The notes: generated from the letters alone by a model not told the origin. Numbered from the stretch's first letter, positions 24,133 through 33,716 are shown. The stretch: DNA of 48,819 bases from an uncultured Gardnerella sp. (GCA_947289115.1 CAMYPG010000009.1:1-48819); one strand, 5' to 3'. A program made the numbers and translations.

Positions 24133-25824
24133 ATGTCTAACAGCAAACCTGAGGAAAGCGTGCACGAAGAAAACGGCGCGACTGAAAAATTCTCCGGTAA
24201 AACTAACGATGAAGCTAACAAAAGCACTTCTTTCGCTGCGAGCACTGACTCTTCACTGAATGAAGCTGAAAAATATGCTTATTCAGGCTCGAAACGCAAA
24301 ATGGGCAAGATATGGCTATTTAGCTTAGCTATTGTTTTGGTAGTAGTGTTTAGTGCAATTTTTGCAACTCTTACTACATCTAATAAACCAAATAAATCAA
24401 ACTCAGTATCGGAAATTTCGAACAAAACTATATCTATAGGTCTAAAGCTAGCTCCTACGAATCTTGATATCCGTAATCAATCAGGTTCATCGCTTGACCA
24501 GTTGCTTATTGGCAATGTGTATGAAGGCTTAGTTGCTCGCGATGCTACTAATCAGGTAGTTCCTTCGTTAGCTCAAAGCTGGGAAGTAAGTAAAGATGGT
24601 TTGCGTTACACATTCCACATTCGTAAGGGTGCTGTATTTTCTAATGGTGATAAACTTACTGCGCATGATGTGGAATGGTCGTTTAACGAGCTTATTGCTA
24701 AAAAATATCGCGGCTCTAACATGGTTGGAAAAGTTGAGTCTGCTAAAGCAAAAGATGATTACACGTTTGAAATCACTCTTAAAGAGCCAAATGCTAAGCT
24801 TTTGTGGGCACTTTGCAGTCGTTCAGGTTTAGTTTTTGATAAAAGCGCAAAGTATGATGCAAAAACTCAAGCAGTCGGTTCTGGACCGTATCTAATTGAC
24901 AAATTTGTGCCAAATGATCGTGTTGTTTTAAAAGCAAATCCGCGTTATAAAGGTATTCATCGTGCGCAAACTAATAAGATAGTAGTTCGCTATTTTGTTG
25001 ACGATAACGCAGCAGTTGACGCACTTTCTTCCGGTTCTGTGCAAGCATTAGCTCCTATTTCTGGTCAACTTGCTAAGCCTTTTAAAGATGATTCCAAGCG
25101 TTACGTTGTCAGTGCAGGTAATGGCACAGATAAATTTGTTCTAGCTATGAATATGAAAGGCGAACGTACTAAAGATAAGCGCGTGCGCAAAGCTATTCGT
25201 TACGCGATTGATCACAAGCAAATTATTGCATCTCGTGGCGGCACGGATTTAGCTCTTGGTGGTCCAATTCCTTCTCTTGACCCTGGTTATGAGGATTTAA
25301 CTAAGCTGTATCCGCATGATTTGCAGCGCGCTAAGGAGTTAATGAAGGAAGTCGGATTTAACGAATCGCATCCTATGGATTTGACGCTTACTTATCCGAA
25401 TATTTACGGCACGCAAATTGGCGATCAGCTGCGCTCGCAATTGAAGCCTATTGGAATCAATTTGAAAGTTAATATTGTTGAGTTTACTACTTGGCTTCAG
25501 GATGTTTATAAGAATAAGCAGTATGATTTGTCGATGGTTGATCACAATGAGAGTCACGATTTTGGGCAGTGGGCGGATCCTACGTATTACTACGGATACG
25601 ACAATAAGCAAGTCCAGGATTTGTATGCTAAAGCTATGCTTTGTGCGGATCCTAAAGAGTCAAATAAATTGCTTGCTCAAGCTGCGCGAATTATTAGCGA
25701 GGATGCTCCTGCTGATTGGCTGTTCAACTATCGCGTTGTAACTGCGAAAGTGAAGAATCTTGAAGGAATGCCTTTTGACATGAATCAAGAGATTTTGCCG
25801 CTATACAACCTGCGACTTAGTTGA
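24133..25824 (+). CDS. Membrane-anchored oligopeptide ABC transporter substrate-binding protein
   Basis: Peptide receptor of the SBP_bac_5 family: mature domain LRYTFHIRKGAVFSNGDKLTAHDVEWS and, later, RRAIRYAIDHKQI-like text (RVRKAIRYAIDHKQII). Instead of a lipobox it has a hydrophilic Glu/Ser/Asn-rich N-terminus of about 58 residues, then one TM helix (about 60-80, IWLFSLAIVLVVVFSAIFATL) and no cysteine at its end. It therefore looks like an uncleaved type II membrane protein. The ATG at 24133 has AAAGG upstream; the ATG at 24109 has none. 563 residues. Two permeases and a fused ATPase follow. Confidence 0.88.
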   Translation: MSNSKPEESVHEENGATEKFSGKTNDEANKSTSFAASTDSSLNEAEKYAYSGSKRKMGKIWLFSLAIVLVVVFSAIFATLTTSNKPNKSNSVSEISNKTISIGLKLAPTNLDIRNQSGSSLDQLLIGNVYEGLVARDATNQVVPSLAQSWEVSKDGLRYTFHIRKGAVFSNGDKLTAHDVEWSFNELIAKKYRGSNMVGKVESAKAKDDYTFEITLKEPNAKLLWALCSRSGLVFDKSAKYDAKTQAVGSGPYLIDKFVPNDRVVLKANPRYKGIHRAQTNKIVVRYFVDDNAAVDALSSGSVQALAPISGQLAKPFKDDSKRYVVSAGNGTDKFVLAMNMKGERTKDKRVRKAIRYAIDHKQIIASRGGTDLALGGPIPSLDPGYEDLTKLYPHDLQRAKELMKEVGFNESHPMDLTLTYPNIYGTQIGDQLRSQLKPIGINLKVNIVEFTTWLQDVYKNKQYDLSMVDHNESHDFGQWADPTYYYGYDNKQVQDLYAKAMLCADPKESNKLLAQAARIISEDAPADWLFNYRVVTAKVKNLEGMPFDMNQEILPLYNLRLS

Positions 25825-25869
25825 TTTTTATTTGCTAGTCGCCATCTAGTTTCTAATGTAGAAATGAAA

Positions 25870-25986
25870 CTGCGCGCGTGTCCGAAAACCACTAATCAGA
25901 GACACTCGCGCAGTATGTAATCTGCGTGAGTGTCCCAAAATGGGCAAAATAAGACACTCGCGCAGCGCACAAACTGCACTAGTGTC
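25870..25986. repeat. Array of alternating CTGCG-GTGTC half-palindromes
   Basis: Five 13-bp half-sites in alternating orientation at 25870, 25901, 25922, 25953 and 25974, of the type CTGCGCGAGTGTC and GACACTCGCGCAG. They can pair as two long hairpins (25870-25913 and 25922-25965) or with the fifth arm instead. They lie inside the importer operon, between receptor and first permease. Stretches such as GTAATCTGCGT are shared with the array at 449-634. No U-tract; likely an attenuator or mRNA processing/stability element. Confidence 0.65.
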
Positions 25987-26043
25987 CGGATTTGTGTATT
26001 TGTGGTGTGTTTCGACTAGAAGAACATAGAAAGTAGGCATTTT

Positions 26044-27009
26044 ATGTTTCGTATGATTTGCTACAGAGTATTGCTGTTTCTTCTTGCTTTACTTGGCATT
26101 TCTGTAGTTATTTTCATATCGTTACGTGTACTTCCAGGCGATGTTGCGCAAGTTATGGCCGGCTTAAACGCTCCTAGCGGAAAAGTAGAGGAGCTTAGAG
26201 CAGAACTTGGTATTAATAAACCACTTTTTACTCAGTATGTTGACTGGATTTGTGGTGTTTTCCGCGGTGACTTTGGCATGTCTATGTTGACTGGTCGTTC
26301 TGTAAGTTCAATTATTGCGATGCGTGCTTCTATTACTTTTCCGCTGATTCTTTTGGGTCTGTTTATTGCTTTAGTAGTTGGTATTTCACTTGGATGTTTG
26401 CAAATTACTCATGAAGGCAAACTTTCACAGGCAATTACGCGCTTTTTGGCTATTACAGCAGGCTCTGTTCCAGCATTATGGGGTTGCATGCTACTTATTT
26501 TGCTATTAGGACGCGGTATTGGCGTGTTCAGCTTGCTGCCAACTCAAGGTTTCCCTACAGATGGCTGGAGTGAATTTCCTGAAGCTTTTGCGTCTCTTCT
26601 TATTCCGGCTCTTACAGTCGGACTTATTGTTGGCTCTAGTTTTATGCGTTACACTGCTGCAACTGTTGAAAATATTGTTAAAAGTGAAGTAGCTTCTCAA
26701 GCTATGGCTTGCGGAATGACTCGCAAACAAGTTGTGTGGCGTGTTGGTTTGCGGCTTGCTCTTCCTCAACTCGTATCTGTTATCGGTTTAACTTTCGCTC
26801 ATATGGTTATGGGTGTGATGGTTATTGAAAACCTGTTTTCCTTACCTGGTATTGGTACGGGAATGGTTCGAGATGTTGGTTTGCGCGATCTAATTGCAGT
26901 GCAAGGTGAGCTTTTTATGCTTGCTGCGCTGTTCTTACTAATCGGCTTTGTAGTTGACATTACGCACCGACTACTTGACCCTAGGTTATCTAAAGATAGT
27001 TTGAATTAA
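26044..27009 (+). CDS. Oligopeptide ABC transporter permease (DppB/OppB type)
   Basis: First membrane subunit of the peptide importer. It starts with one TM (about 6-28) and the typical RVLPGDVA segment; the core permease domain has about five more TM helices. The ATPase-docking EAA-like loop is in VASQAMACGMTRKQVVWRVGLRLALP. It ends with ITHRLLDPRLS, a family-typical C-terminus. 321 residues. AAGTAGGCA precedes the ATG. Confidence 0.92.
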   Translation: MFRMICYRVLLFLLALLGISVVIFISLRVLPGDVAQVMAGLNAPSGKVEELRAELGINKPLFTQYVDWICGVFRGDFGMSMLTGRSVSSIIAMRASITFPLILLGLFIALVVGISLGCLQITHEGKLSQAITRFLAITAGSVPALWGCMLLILLLGRGIGVFSLLPTQGFPTDGWSEFPEAFASLLIPALTVGLIVGSSFMRYTAATVENIVKSEVASQAMACGMTRKQVVWRVGLRLALPQLVSVIGLTFAHMVMGVMVIENLFSLPGIGTGMVRDVGLRDLIAVQGELFMLAALFLLIGFVVDITHRLLDPRLSKDSLN

Positions 27010-27051
27010 TTTCCTATTGTTGAATCTAACATGCGAATAAGGTGAGTTTTT

Positions 27052-27936
27052 ATGTGCAATATGTCTAAAAAAAGTATCAAAGTAAAATCTACTTTATGTA
27101 AGCGCGTATGGAATGCTACTTTCGGTAAATTTGTGTGTTTAACGTTTGCAATATGGTTTTTCGTTGCTTTGCTTTCGCTTTTATGGACTCCATACTCACT
27201 TTTAGAAACTAACGGTTTTAAAGTATGGCAGAAGCCGTCTTTTTCGCATTGGCTTGGCACGGACGGCACTGGTTCGGATATGCTTAGTTGGCTTATGGCA
27301 GGTTCAAGAATTGAGCTGATTCTCGTTTTTTCTACTGTTCTAGTTGCTGCTTGTGTTGGGTTTATTGTTTTGAGCTTTATGATTTCTAGTTCACAAATTG
27401 TTCGCACAATAAGCATTATGTCTGTTGACGCATTGATTTCTATTCCAACTGTTTTAATTGCGCTTATGCTTGCAGTTCCGTTTGGAGCTAGTGTTGTTGT
27501 GATTGTTATTGCTTGTGGAACTGGCTATGGCTTGAATTTGGCACGTATTGTACGACCTAGTGCGCAGCTTGCGTTGCAATCTGATTATGTGACTTCAGCT
27601 GTTTTGCAAGGTTCCTCGCGTAAATATGTTCTTATTCATCATGTTTTACCAAATATTATTCCTGTTGCATTTGTTGAGCTTTCTCTTTCTGCAGGAACTG
27701 TTATTTTGGCTGAAAGTGGCTTAACATACTTGGGTATTGGAGTTCCTGCTGGAGTTCCTAGCTGGGGGCGCGTGTTGGCTACTTCTGTTTCGTTAATTCA
27801 CGTAAATCCTTTATCGGTTGTCTGGCCAGGTTTGATTGTGACTGTGGTTGTTGTTGCTCTTAATCTTTTTGGTGACGTATTGCGCAAAGTTTTAGATCCT
27901 TCATCAAAAAGTGCGAATAAAGTAGGGGAAAAATGA
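27052..27936 (+). CDS. Oligopeptide ABC transporter permease (DppC/OppC type)
   Basis: Second membrane subunit. An N-terminal TM (about 25-45) is followed by HWLGTDGTGSDMLSWLMAGSR, the DppC signature region. The docking loop is at SAVLQGSSRKYVLIHHVLPNIIP, and the C-terminal NLFGDVLRKVLDP is typical. 294 residues. AAGGTGAG five bases upstream supports the ATG at 27052. Its last codons overlap the ATPase start by 4 bp (ATGA). Confidence 0.92.
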   Translation: MCNMSKKSIKVKSTLCKRVWNATFGKFVCLTFAIWFFVALLSLLWTPYSLLETNGFKVWQKPSFSHWLGTDGTGSDMLSWLMAGSRIELILVFSTVLVAACVGFIVLSFMISSSQIVRTISIMSVDALISIPTVLIALMLAVPFGASVVVIVIACGTGYGLNLARIVRPSAQLALQSDYVTSAVLQGSSRKYVLIHHVLPNIIPVAFVELSLSAGTVILAESGLTYLGIGVPAGVPSWGRVLATSVSLIHVNPLSVVWPGLIVTVVVVALNLFGDVLRKVLDPSSKSANKVGEK

Positions 27937-29615
27937 GCTTAAATATTCAAAATCTCACGCTAAAACTTGGCGGAAAACTAATTCTTGACAACGTATCAAT
28001 TGAGATTTCTGACGGTGAGCGTGTTGGCTTAGTTGGTTCTTCTGGCTCTGGCAAATCTATGCTAATTCGAGCTATAACTGGATTATTGCCGTCAAATGCT
28101 GAAATTTCAGGCTCTTGTATGCTTGGCAATCTTCAAACAGTGAAAGCAAAAGATGAAAATTTAGCTTCTATTCGTGGAAAATACGTTGGTGTAGTATTTC
28201 AGCAAGCTAATAGAGCACTTAATCCAATGTTAAGCGTTGAAAAACAAATTTCTTTGCCTTTGCGAATACATTACAATCTAGATGATGACGATATTCACAA
28301 TCGAGTATGCATGATGCTTGAAAAAGTAGGGTTGTCGAAAAATCTCGCATCTCAACGCACGTTTGAGCTTTCTGGAGGTCAACAGCAGCGAGTTGGTATT
28401 GCTACAGCTTTGATTACCTCTCCGCGTTTGATTTTGGCTGATGAGCCTACTACTGCGCTTGACTCGGTTACACAAAGTGAAGTTGTGCGAATGCTTGCTT
28501 CACTTGTAGATGATATGGGCGCTTCAATGCTTTTTGTAACGCACGATTTTTCTGTGCTTTCGCATGCTGCTAATCGTTGCTATGTGCTCGATTCTGGGCG
28601 TGTGGTCGATAGTGAAAATGTTAAGAATTTGCTTGATAATCCGCGTATTTCTTCTACTAAACAATTAGTGAGTGCTGCTAAAAAGTTGACTTTTAGAGCG
28701 CAAAATTTGGGTTCTAAAAATTTAGATTTTGCAAAAGTGGGTTCTGCAAATACTGGTTCTGCAAACGTTGATTCTGAAAACGCTGATTTTAAGAAATTTA
28801 ATTCCCATATTGGCAACAGTGAAGAAAATTCGCTTATAAATGCAAAAAATATTCACGTTACTTTAGGTCGAGCAAAAACTCGTGCTGAAGTGTTAAGCGG
28901 TGTAGATTTAAATCTTAATATTGGCGAATCTTTGGCGATTATTGGCGGATCTGGTTCCGGCAAAACAACTCTTATACGCGCTATGTTGGGGCTTGAAACT
29001 CTTTGCGAAGGTAACGTTACTTATTGCGGTGAAATCGTAAATAATGCAAATTTATTAGAAGTAAATAAAAATGCTTGTACGCTTATGAGACGCGAATCGT
29101 CGCTTGTATTTCAGCATCCGTTTGCTGCATTGGATCCACACTGGACAGTTCAAAAAAGTGTTGCTGAGCCTCTTAGAATATGGCGAAAATCGCTTAAAAT
29201 AGACGATGTAACTATTGAACAGCGTGTTTGTGAAATGCTGAAATTAGTAGGCTTAAAGCCTGAAGATTTTTTGGAACGTCACCCTCACGAGCTTTCTGGC
29301 GGTCAAGCGCAATGTGTTTGTATTGCTCGCGCACTAATCAATAATCCTCGAGTTTTGCTTGCTGATGAGCCTATGAGTGCAATTGACGTTGCTGAAAGAA
29401 CTCGCATTTTAGACGCTTTTGCATCCATTCGCTCTGAGCGCAAAAACATGTCATGCATATTTGTAAGTCATGATTTGGGTATGATTCGGCATTTAGCAAC
29501 GCGAGTTATTGTTCTTAATGAAGGAAAAGTTGTGGAATGTGGCAGTGTAAATGATGTGCTCAATAATCCACAAAATGACTACACTCGTGCTCTTGTAAAC
29601 GCAGCAATCATGTAA
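27933..29615 (+). CDS. Fused double ATP-binding protein of the oligopeptide ABC transporter (DppD-DppF)
   Basis: One 560-residue chain carries both ATPase domains that are separate proteins in E. coli Dpp/Opp. Domain 1 (about 1-250) has Walker A GSSGSGKS, signature LSGGQQQR and Walker B LILADEPTTALD. Domain 2 (about 305-560) has GGSGSGKTT, LSGGQAQ and LLADEPMSAID. The linker (about 255-300) is low-complexity with repeats such as VGSANTGSANVDSENAD. It overlaps the upstream permease by 4 bp. A 16-bp direct repeat (AATAAATCTTTCAACT, 29615-29630 and 29631-29646) follows the stop. Confidence 0.93.
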   Translation: MSLNIQNLTLKLGGKLILDNVSIEISDGERVGLVGSSGSGKSMLIRAITGLLPSNAEISGSCMLGNLQTVKAKDENLASIRGKYVGVVFQQANRALNPMLSVEKQISLPLRIHYNLDDDDIHNRVCMMLEKVGLSKNLASQRTFELSGGQQQRVGIATALITSPRLILADEPTTALDSVTQSEVVRMLASLVDDMGASMLFVTHDFSVLSHAANRCYVLDSGRVVDSENVKNLLDNPRISSTKQLVSAAKKLTFRAQNLGSKNLDFAKVGSANTGSANVDSENADFKKFNSHIGNSEENSLINAKNIHVTLGRAKTRAEVLSGVDLNLNIGESLAIIGGSGSGKTTLIRAMLGLETLCEGNVTYCGEIVNNANLLEVNKNACTLMRRESSLVFQHPFAALDPHWTVQKSVAEPLRIWRKSLKIDDVTIEQRVCEMLKLVGLKPEDFLERHPHELSGGQAQCVCIARALINNPRVLLADEPMSAIDVAERTRILDAFASIRSERKNMSCIFVSHDLGMIRHLATRVIVLNEGKVVECGSVNDVLNNPQNDYTRALVNAAIM

Positions 29616-29732
29616 ATAAATCTTTCAACTAATAAATCTTTCAACTAATTAGGCGACTACCGTCTACTATAGAAGTACTCAGTATGTTAAAGAGTACGTT
29701 GTTTATTGTGTAGTTAAGTGAAGGGAATACTT

Positions 29733-30227
29733 ATGAATAAGCAGGATGCGTCTAGACCTAGACCAGAAAGTTTTGAACTAGATCATACTAAAGTAAAAGC
29801 ACCTTATGTGCGCTATATCAATACGCAAAAAGGTCCTAATGGGGATGTTATTTCCAACTATGATATTCGTTTAACGCAGCCTAATGAGGAAGCGATTCCT
29901 ACTGCAGCTTTGCACACAATTGAGCATATGATTGCAGTGTTACTTCGCGAGCGTATTGATGGCTATATTGATTGCTCGCCTTTTGGTTGCAGAACTGGTT
30001 TTCATCTGCTAACTTGGGGCGAACATAGCACAGAAGATGTGGCGCGCGCTTTAAAGGAATCTCTTGAGTTTATTGCGTTTAATGCCACCTGGGATGATGT
30101 TCCTGCAACAACTATTGAATCTTGCGGCAACTATAGAGACCACAGTTTATTTGGTGCTAGTCAATGGTGTAAAGATATTCTAGCGAAGGGAATTAGCTCG
30201 AATCCTTTTGAGCGCAAACTTGTGTAA
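29733..30227 (+). CDS. luxS: S-ribosylhomocysteine lyase LuxS
   Basis: Splits S-ribosylhomocysteine into homocysteine and DPD, the precursor of autoinducer-2. Metal ligands H61 and H65 with base E64 are in HTIEHMIAV, and the third ligand C131 is in ESCGNYRDHS. The catalytic cysteine C86 is in PFGCRTGF. The ATG at 29733 (164 residues) has GAAGGGA upstream; the in-frame GTG at 29718 lies before that site. It is preceded by the peptide importer and followed by an acetyltransferase. Confidence 0.95.
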   Translation: MNKQDASRPRPESFELDHTKVKAPYVRYINTQKGPNGDVISNYDIRLTQPNEEAIPTAALHTIEHMIAVLLRERIDGYIDCSPFGCRTGFHLLTWGEHSTEDVARALKESLEFIAFNATWDDVPATTIESCGNYRDHSLFGASQWCKDILAKGISSNPFERKLV

Positions 30228-30291
30228 GTAATAATTAGCTAGTTTTGCGTAATTTTTGCGTAGTTTTATTTGGTTTCTTTTAGAGGTTGGC

Positions 30292-30831
30292 ATGGAAGAT
30301 ATAACATTAAGAAAAGCAACTCTTGGTGACTTGCGAGATATTGAGCATATTTATGAAAATGCTCGCAAATTTATGCGTGTTACAGGTAATCCTCATCAGT
30401 GGGGGAATAGTTTTCCACTTGTTTCAAGTGTTATTGAGGATATTCGTTTAAAACGTTTCTATTTGATTGTTGACGAGGATCCAGAATCGCATAACGAGCG
30501 TATTCTAGCGCAATTCGCATTATGCGAAGGTGTTGATGAAGTGTATGACAGTATTGACGGTGCGTGGCTTGATGATATTTCTCCTTATGTAACAATTCAC
30601 CGCTTAGCATCTTCAGGAATAAAACCCAAAATGGCAACAGCGTGCTTGCATTGGGTGCAAGAAAACTATAATAATGTGCGCATTGACACGCATCCAGATA
30701 ACGTGATTATGCAAAAAGTAATTACGCGTGCGGGTTTTAGTCGTTGTGGGTTGGTCGTTATTCCAGATCGTGCACACAGTGCAGTACGTATTGCATACCA
30801 ATGGTTGCAAACGCTTAATCATGTCATATGA
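30292..30831 (+). CDS. GNAT family N-acetyltransferase
   Basis: Predicted acetyl-CoA-dependent acyltransferase of unknown substrate. It begins ITLRKATLGDLRDIEHIYENARKFM, the usual GNAT beta1-alpha1. IHRLASSGIKPKMATACLHWV holds the acetyl-CoA loop in a form lacking the classic Q/R-x-x-G-x-G. RIDTHPDNVIMQKVITRAGFSRCG is the C-terminal motif. The ATG at 30292 has AGAGG upstream; 179 residues. An inverted repeat AGTATGC/GCATACT (30863-30869 with 30892-30898) lies between it and alr. Confidence 0.85.
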   Translation: MEDITLRKATLGDLRDIEHIYENARKFMRVTGNPHQWGNSFPLVSSVIEDIRLKRFYLIVDEDPESHNERILAQFALCEGVDEVYDSIDGAWLDDISPYVTIHRLASSGIKPKMATACLHWVQENYNNVRIDTHPDNVIMQKVITRAGFSRCGLVVIPDRAHSAVRIAYQWLQTLNHVI

Positions 30832-30916
30832 ATGCGCATGTGTTCTTAAAAAGCTTATAGAGAGTATGCAAAAGAGCATGTAGCATTAAAAGCATACTAA
30901 ATCGGTTAGGTGAGTT

Positions 30917-32296
30917 ATGAGTACAGATTTAAGTAATGCGGCAAGTAATAGTGCAAGTAATGCGGCAATGTTAGAAGCAAACTATGCTCGCGCGTTAAGC
31001 GTATACCCCGGGCAGGTAATTGTTGATTTGAAGGCGCTTCGAGACAATATGCGCACTTTGGTTGCGCGCGTTTTGCAAGATTTGCAGCCTGGTCAGAATG
31101 CGCCGGAAGTTATGGGAGTCGTAAAAGCAGATGGATACGGCCACGGGCTTATTCCTAGTGCGCTCGCGGCTTTAGCGGGAGGCGCTACTTGGCTTGGCAC
31201 AGCTCAACCGTACGAGGCGTTACGTTTGCGTGCAGTTGGTATTGATTCTAGCCGTTGTCATATTCTCACTTGGCTTACTAGCGCTCCAACTACGAGATTT
31301 GCAGATTTGATTACAGCAGATATCGATATTTCTGTAGGCTCTATTGACTCGCTTGATGCTGTGGCTTTTGCTGCACGAAAGTTAGGTAAACCTGCTCGCG
31401 TGCACGTAAAAGTCGATACTGGTTTTGGACGAAACGGTTTTACGCCAGAAGGTTTTTGTGCCGCTCTAGAAAAATTGCAACAATACTCTAGTGAAGGCGT
31501 AATCGAGGTTATTGGCCAATGGAGTCACTTAGCTGTAGCAGATTCTCCTGACGTTCCAGAATTTGTAGATGCAACCGACCGTCAAATCCAACAATTCCAC
31601 GAGTTTACGAAACGCATGAAAGAAGCATCGGTTGCTCCTAAAATCCGCCATTTAGCGAATACTGCTGCAACGCTTAACCGTCCTGAAATTCGTTTTGAAC
31701 TTGTTCGTCCAGGAATTGGTTTGTACGGCTACGAGCCGGATCCTGCAATGGGAAATTCCCAAACCTACGGATTGCAGCCTGCTATGACGCTTCAAGCGCA
31801 ACTTGGAACTGTAAAAACTGTAGAAGAAGGGCATGGAATTTCCTACGGACGCACGTATTTAACTCCAAATAATACGAGTACTGCTATTGTGCCTCTTGGT
31901 TACGCTGACGGCATTTTGCGATCTGCTTCCGGATTCGATATGCAAGGTGCGCGTCATGTTAATAAGCCAGGCGGTCCGGTTAGAGTAGAAACAAAGAATG
32001 GTGCTCGAATTGTGAACGTTTCTGGGCGAGTTTGCATGGATCAGTTCATAGTTGATTTAAAAGGCGATGCTTCAGAGTTAGGTGTTCTGGAAGGCAATAC
32101 TGTAACGCTTTTTGGTCCTGGAAGAGGCTTGGAATTTGCCGAGCCTACTGCAGACGATTGGGCAGAAGCTGCAGGAACAATCAGCTACGAAATTATGACT
32201 GGAATTGGCGCTCGCGTGCCGAGGCTTTACCGCAACGCTTACGAAGTGCTATCTTCTAGCGATATTGCAAAACTGGACGCAAAAAGTCTTATATAA
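30917..32296 (+). CDS. alr: Alanine racemase
   Basis: PLP enzyme making D-alanine for peptidoglycan. The PLP lysine K70 is in GVVKADGYGHG, and the second base, Tyr310, is in GISYGRTY. A Cys-Met-Asp-Gln motif (RVCMDQFIVD) marks the C-terminal domain. 459 residues, somewhat long owing to an Asn/Ala-rich N-terminus of about 25 residues. AGGTGAG precedes the ATG. Likely first gene of alr-dgt-dnaG, with gaps of 62 and 74 bp. Confidence 0.95.
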   Translation: MSTDLSNAASNSASNAAMLEANYARALSVYPGQVIVDLKALRDNMRTLVARVLQDLQPGQNAPEVMGVVKADGYGHGLIPSALAALAGGATWLGTAQPYEALRLRAVGIDSSRCHILTWLTSAPTTRFADLITADIDISVGSIDSLDAVAFAARKLGKPARVHVKVDTGFGRNGFTPEGFCAALEKLQQYSSEGVIEVIGQWSHLAVADSPDVPEFVDATDRQIQQFHEFTKRMKEASVAPKIRHLANTAATLNRPEIRFELVRPGIGLYGYEPDPAMGNSQTYGLQPAMTLQAQLGTVKTVEEGHGISYGRTYLTPNNTSTAIVPLGYADGILRSASGFDMQGARHVNKPGGPVRVETKNGARIVNVSGRVCMDQFIVDLKGDASELGVLEGNTVTLFGPGRGLEFAEPTADDWAEAAGTISYEIMTGIGARVPRLYRNAYEVLSSSDIAKLDAKSLI

Positions 32297-32358
32297 CTTG
32301 TTACTGCTTGTTTTAGAAGGTTAATAATAGCCTTAATTGCAAATAAAAGAGGTGCTAT

Positions 32359-33642
32359 ATGTGCAACGAAGTAATTGCATCGGATAATGAGATCGTTGGC
32401 GAATACAATTTGCATGATACTGAGCGCTGGGCGAGTGAGCCTCATCACACTCGTGTGAGAACGCCTTTTGAACGAGATCGTGCGCGAATCATACACTCGT
32501 CTGCGCTTCGTCGATTGGGTGCAAAAAGCCAGGTTTTAGTTGCAGGTTCGGATGATTTTGCTCGCACTCGATTGACGCATACTTTGGAAGTTGCGCAAAT
32601 TGGTAGGCAAATTGCAGCAATGCTTGGATGCGATCCAGATGTTGTTGATTGCGCTTGCTTATCGCATGACTTAGGGCACCCACCATTTGGTCATAACGGG
32701 GAACGCGCACTCGCAGAATTAGCGAAAAATATTGGTGGATTTGAAGGAAACGCACAAACTCTTCGCTTACTTACGCGCTTGGAACCGAAAGTTTTTCGTG
32801 AAAACGGCAGTAGTGCAGGAGTAAATCTTACGCGCGCAGCATTAGATGCTGCAGTGAAGTATCCGTGGGGATTAGAAGAAGCAAAAGCGCACGATAAAGG
32901 CGAGCGTGATTTGAAATTCTGTGTATATCCGGATGATCGAGATGTGTTTGAATGGCTGAAAATTGGTGCTCCATGCGAAGCAAAACCAATGGAATGTCAA
33001 ATAATGGATCTTTCAGACGACATTGCTTACAGTGTGCATGATATTGAGGATGCGATTGTAACCGGCGCTTTTAATCCGGCTTTAGTTGCAGATTCAAAAG
33101 TTGTAGATGAAGTTATTGAAGAAACCCACGCATGGTATGGTGAGCGTTGGGATGTAGATAAACTTTTGGATGCTTTGAAACGTTTGCGCTCGCTTCACAT
33201 GTTTCCTAATTCTTTCGACGGTTCTCGTCGAGCGCTAGCGCAGTTGAAAAATATTACTAGTGCTCTTATTGGTCGTTTTGCAAGCTCTGTTGAGCACGCT
33301 ACGCGTGAGCGTTATGGCAACGGTCCGCTTGTTCGCTACCGAGCAAACCTTGTGATTCCGGAAAATACTTCCTACGAAATTGTGATGCTGAAAAGCTTAG
33401 CTGTGCACTTTATAATCGCCCCTCGAGAGCGTGAAGTTTATAAGCGCGAACAGAAAATTTTGACAGATTTAGTAGAAGTATTTATGAGCAAGTCGCCGCG
33501 CTCGCACGATGCAATGGAGGAAGTATTCGTGGGAGATTGGAACGAGTGCACTAACGATGATGAGCGTCTTCGTGTTGCAATCGACCAAGTAGCAAGTCTT
33601 ACAGACGGTTCTGCTACAACTCTTCACGCGGCTTTGTGCTAA
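32359..33642 (+). CDS. dgt: dGTP triphosphohydrolase-like protein
   Basis: HD-domain enzyme predicted to hydrolyse dNTPs to deoxynucleoside and triphosphate. The metal set is visible: H74 in RLTHTLEV, H103-D104 in LSHDLGHPPFGH, and a later D in DLSDDIAYSVHDIEDA. 427 residues, typical of the deoxyguanosinetriphosphatase-like proteins of Gram-positives. AGAGGTGC precedes the ATG. Directly upstream of dnaG, as in many actinobacteria. Confidence 0.92.
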   Translation: MCNEVIASDNEIVGEYNLHDTERWASEPHHTRVRTPFERDRARIIHSSALRRLGAKSQVLVAGSDDFARTRLTHTLEVAQIGRQIAAMLGCDPDVVDCACLSHDLGHPPFGHNGERALAELAKNIGGFEGNAQTLRLLTRLEPKVFRENGSSAGVNLTRAALDAAVKYPWGLEEAKAHDKGERDLKFCVYPDDRDVFEWLKIGAPCEAKPMECQIMDLSDDIAYSVHDIEDAIVTGAFNPALVADSKVVDEVIEETHAWYGERWDVDKLLDALKRLRSLHMFPNSFDGSRRALAQLKNITSALIGRFASSVEHATRERYGNGPLVRYRANLVIPENTSYEIVMLKSLAVHFIIAPREREVYKREQKILTDLVEVFMSKSPRSHDAMEEVFVGDWNECTNDDERLRVAIDQVASLTDGSATTLHAALC

Positions 33643-33716
33643 CGAATCCACTAGGAGTTTCCAGCACTGGCGAAGAAATTTACCACTCGCCGCAGATTTG
33701 CGATAAGCTAGATAGC

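Noticed and set aside
28660..28830. Frameshift between the two ATPase domains of the peptide importer
   Set aside because: The frame is continuous through the linker and both domains keep all ATPase motifs, so it is a genuine fusion.
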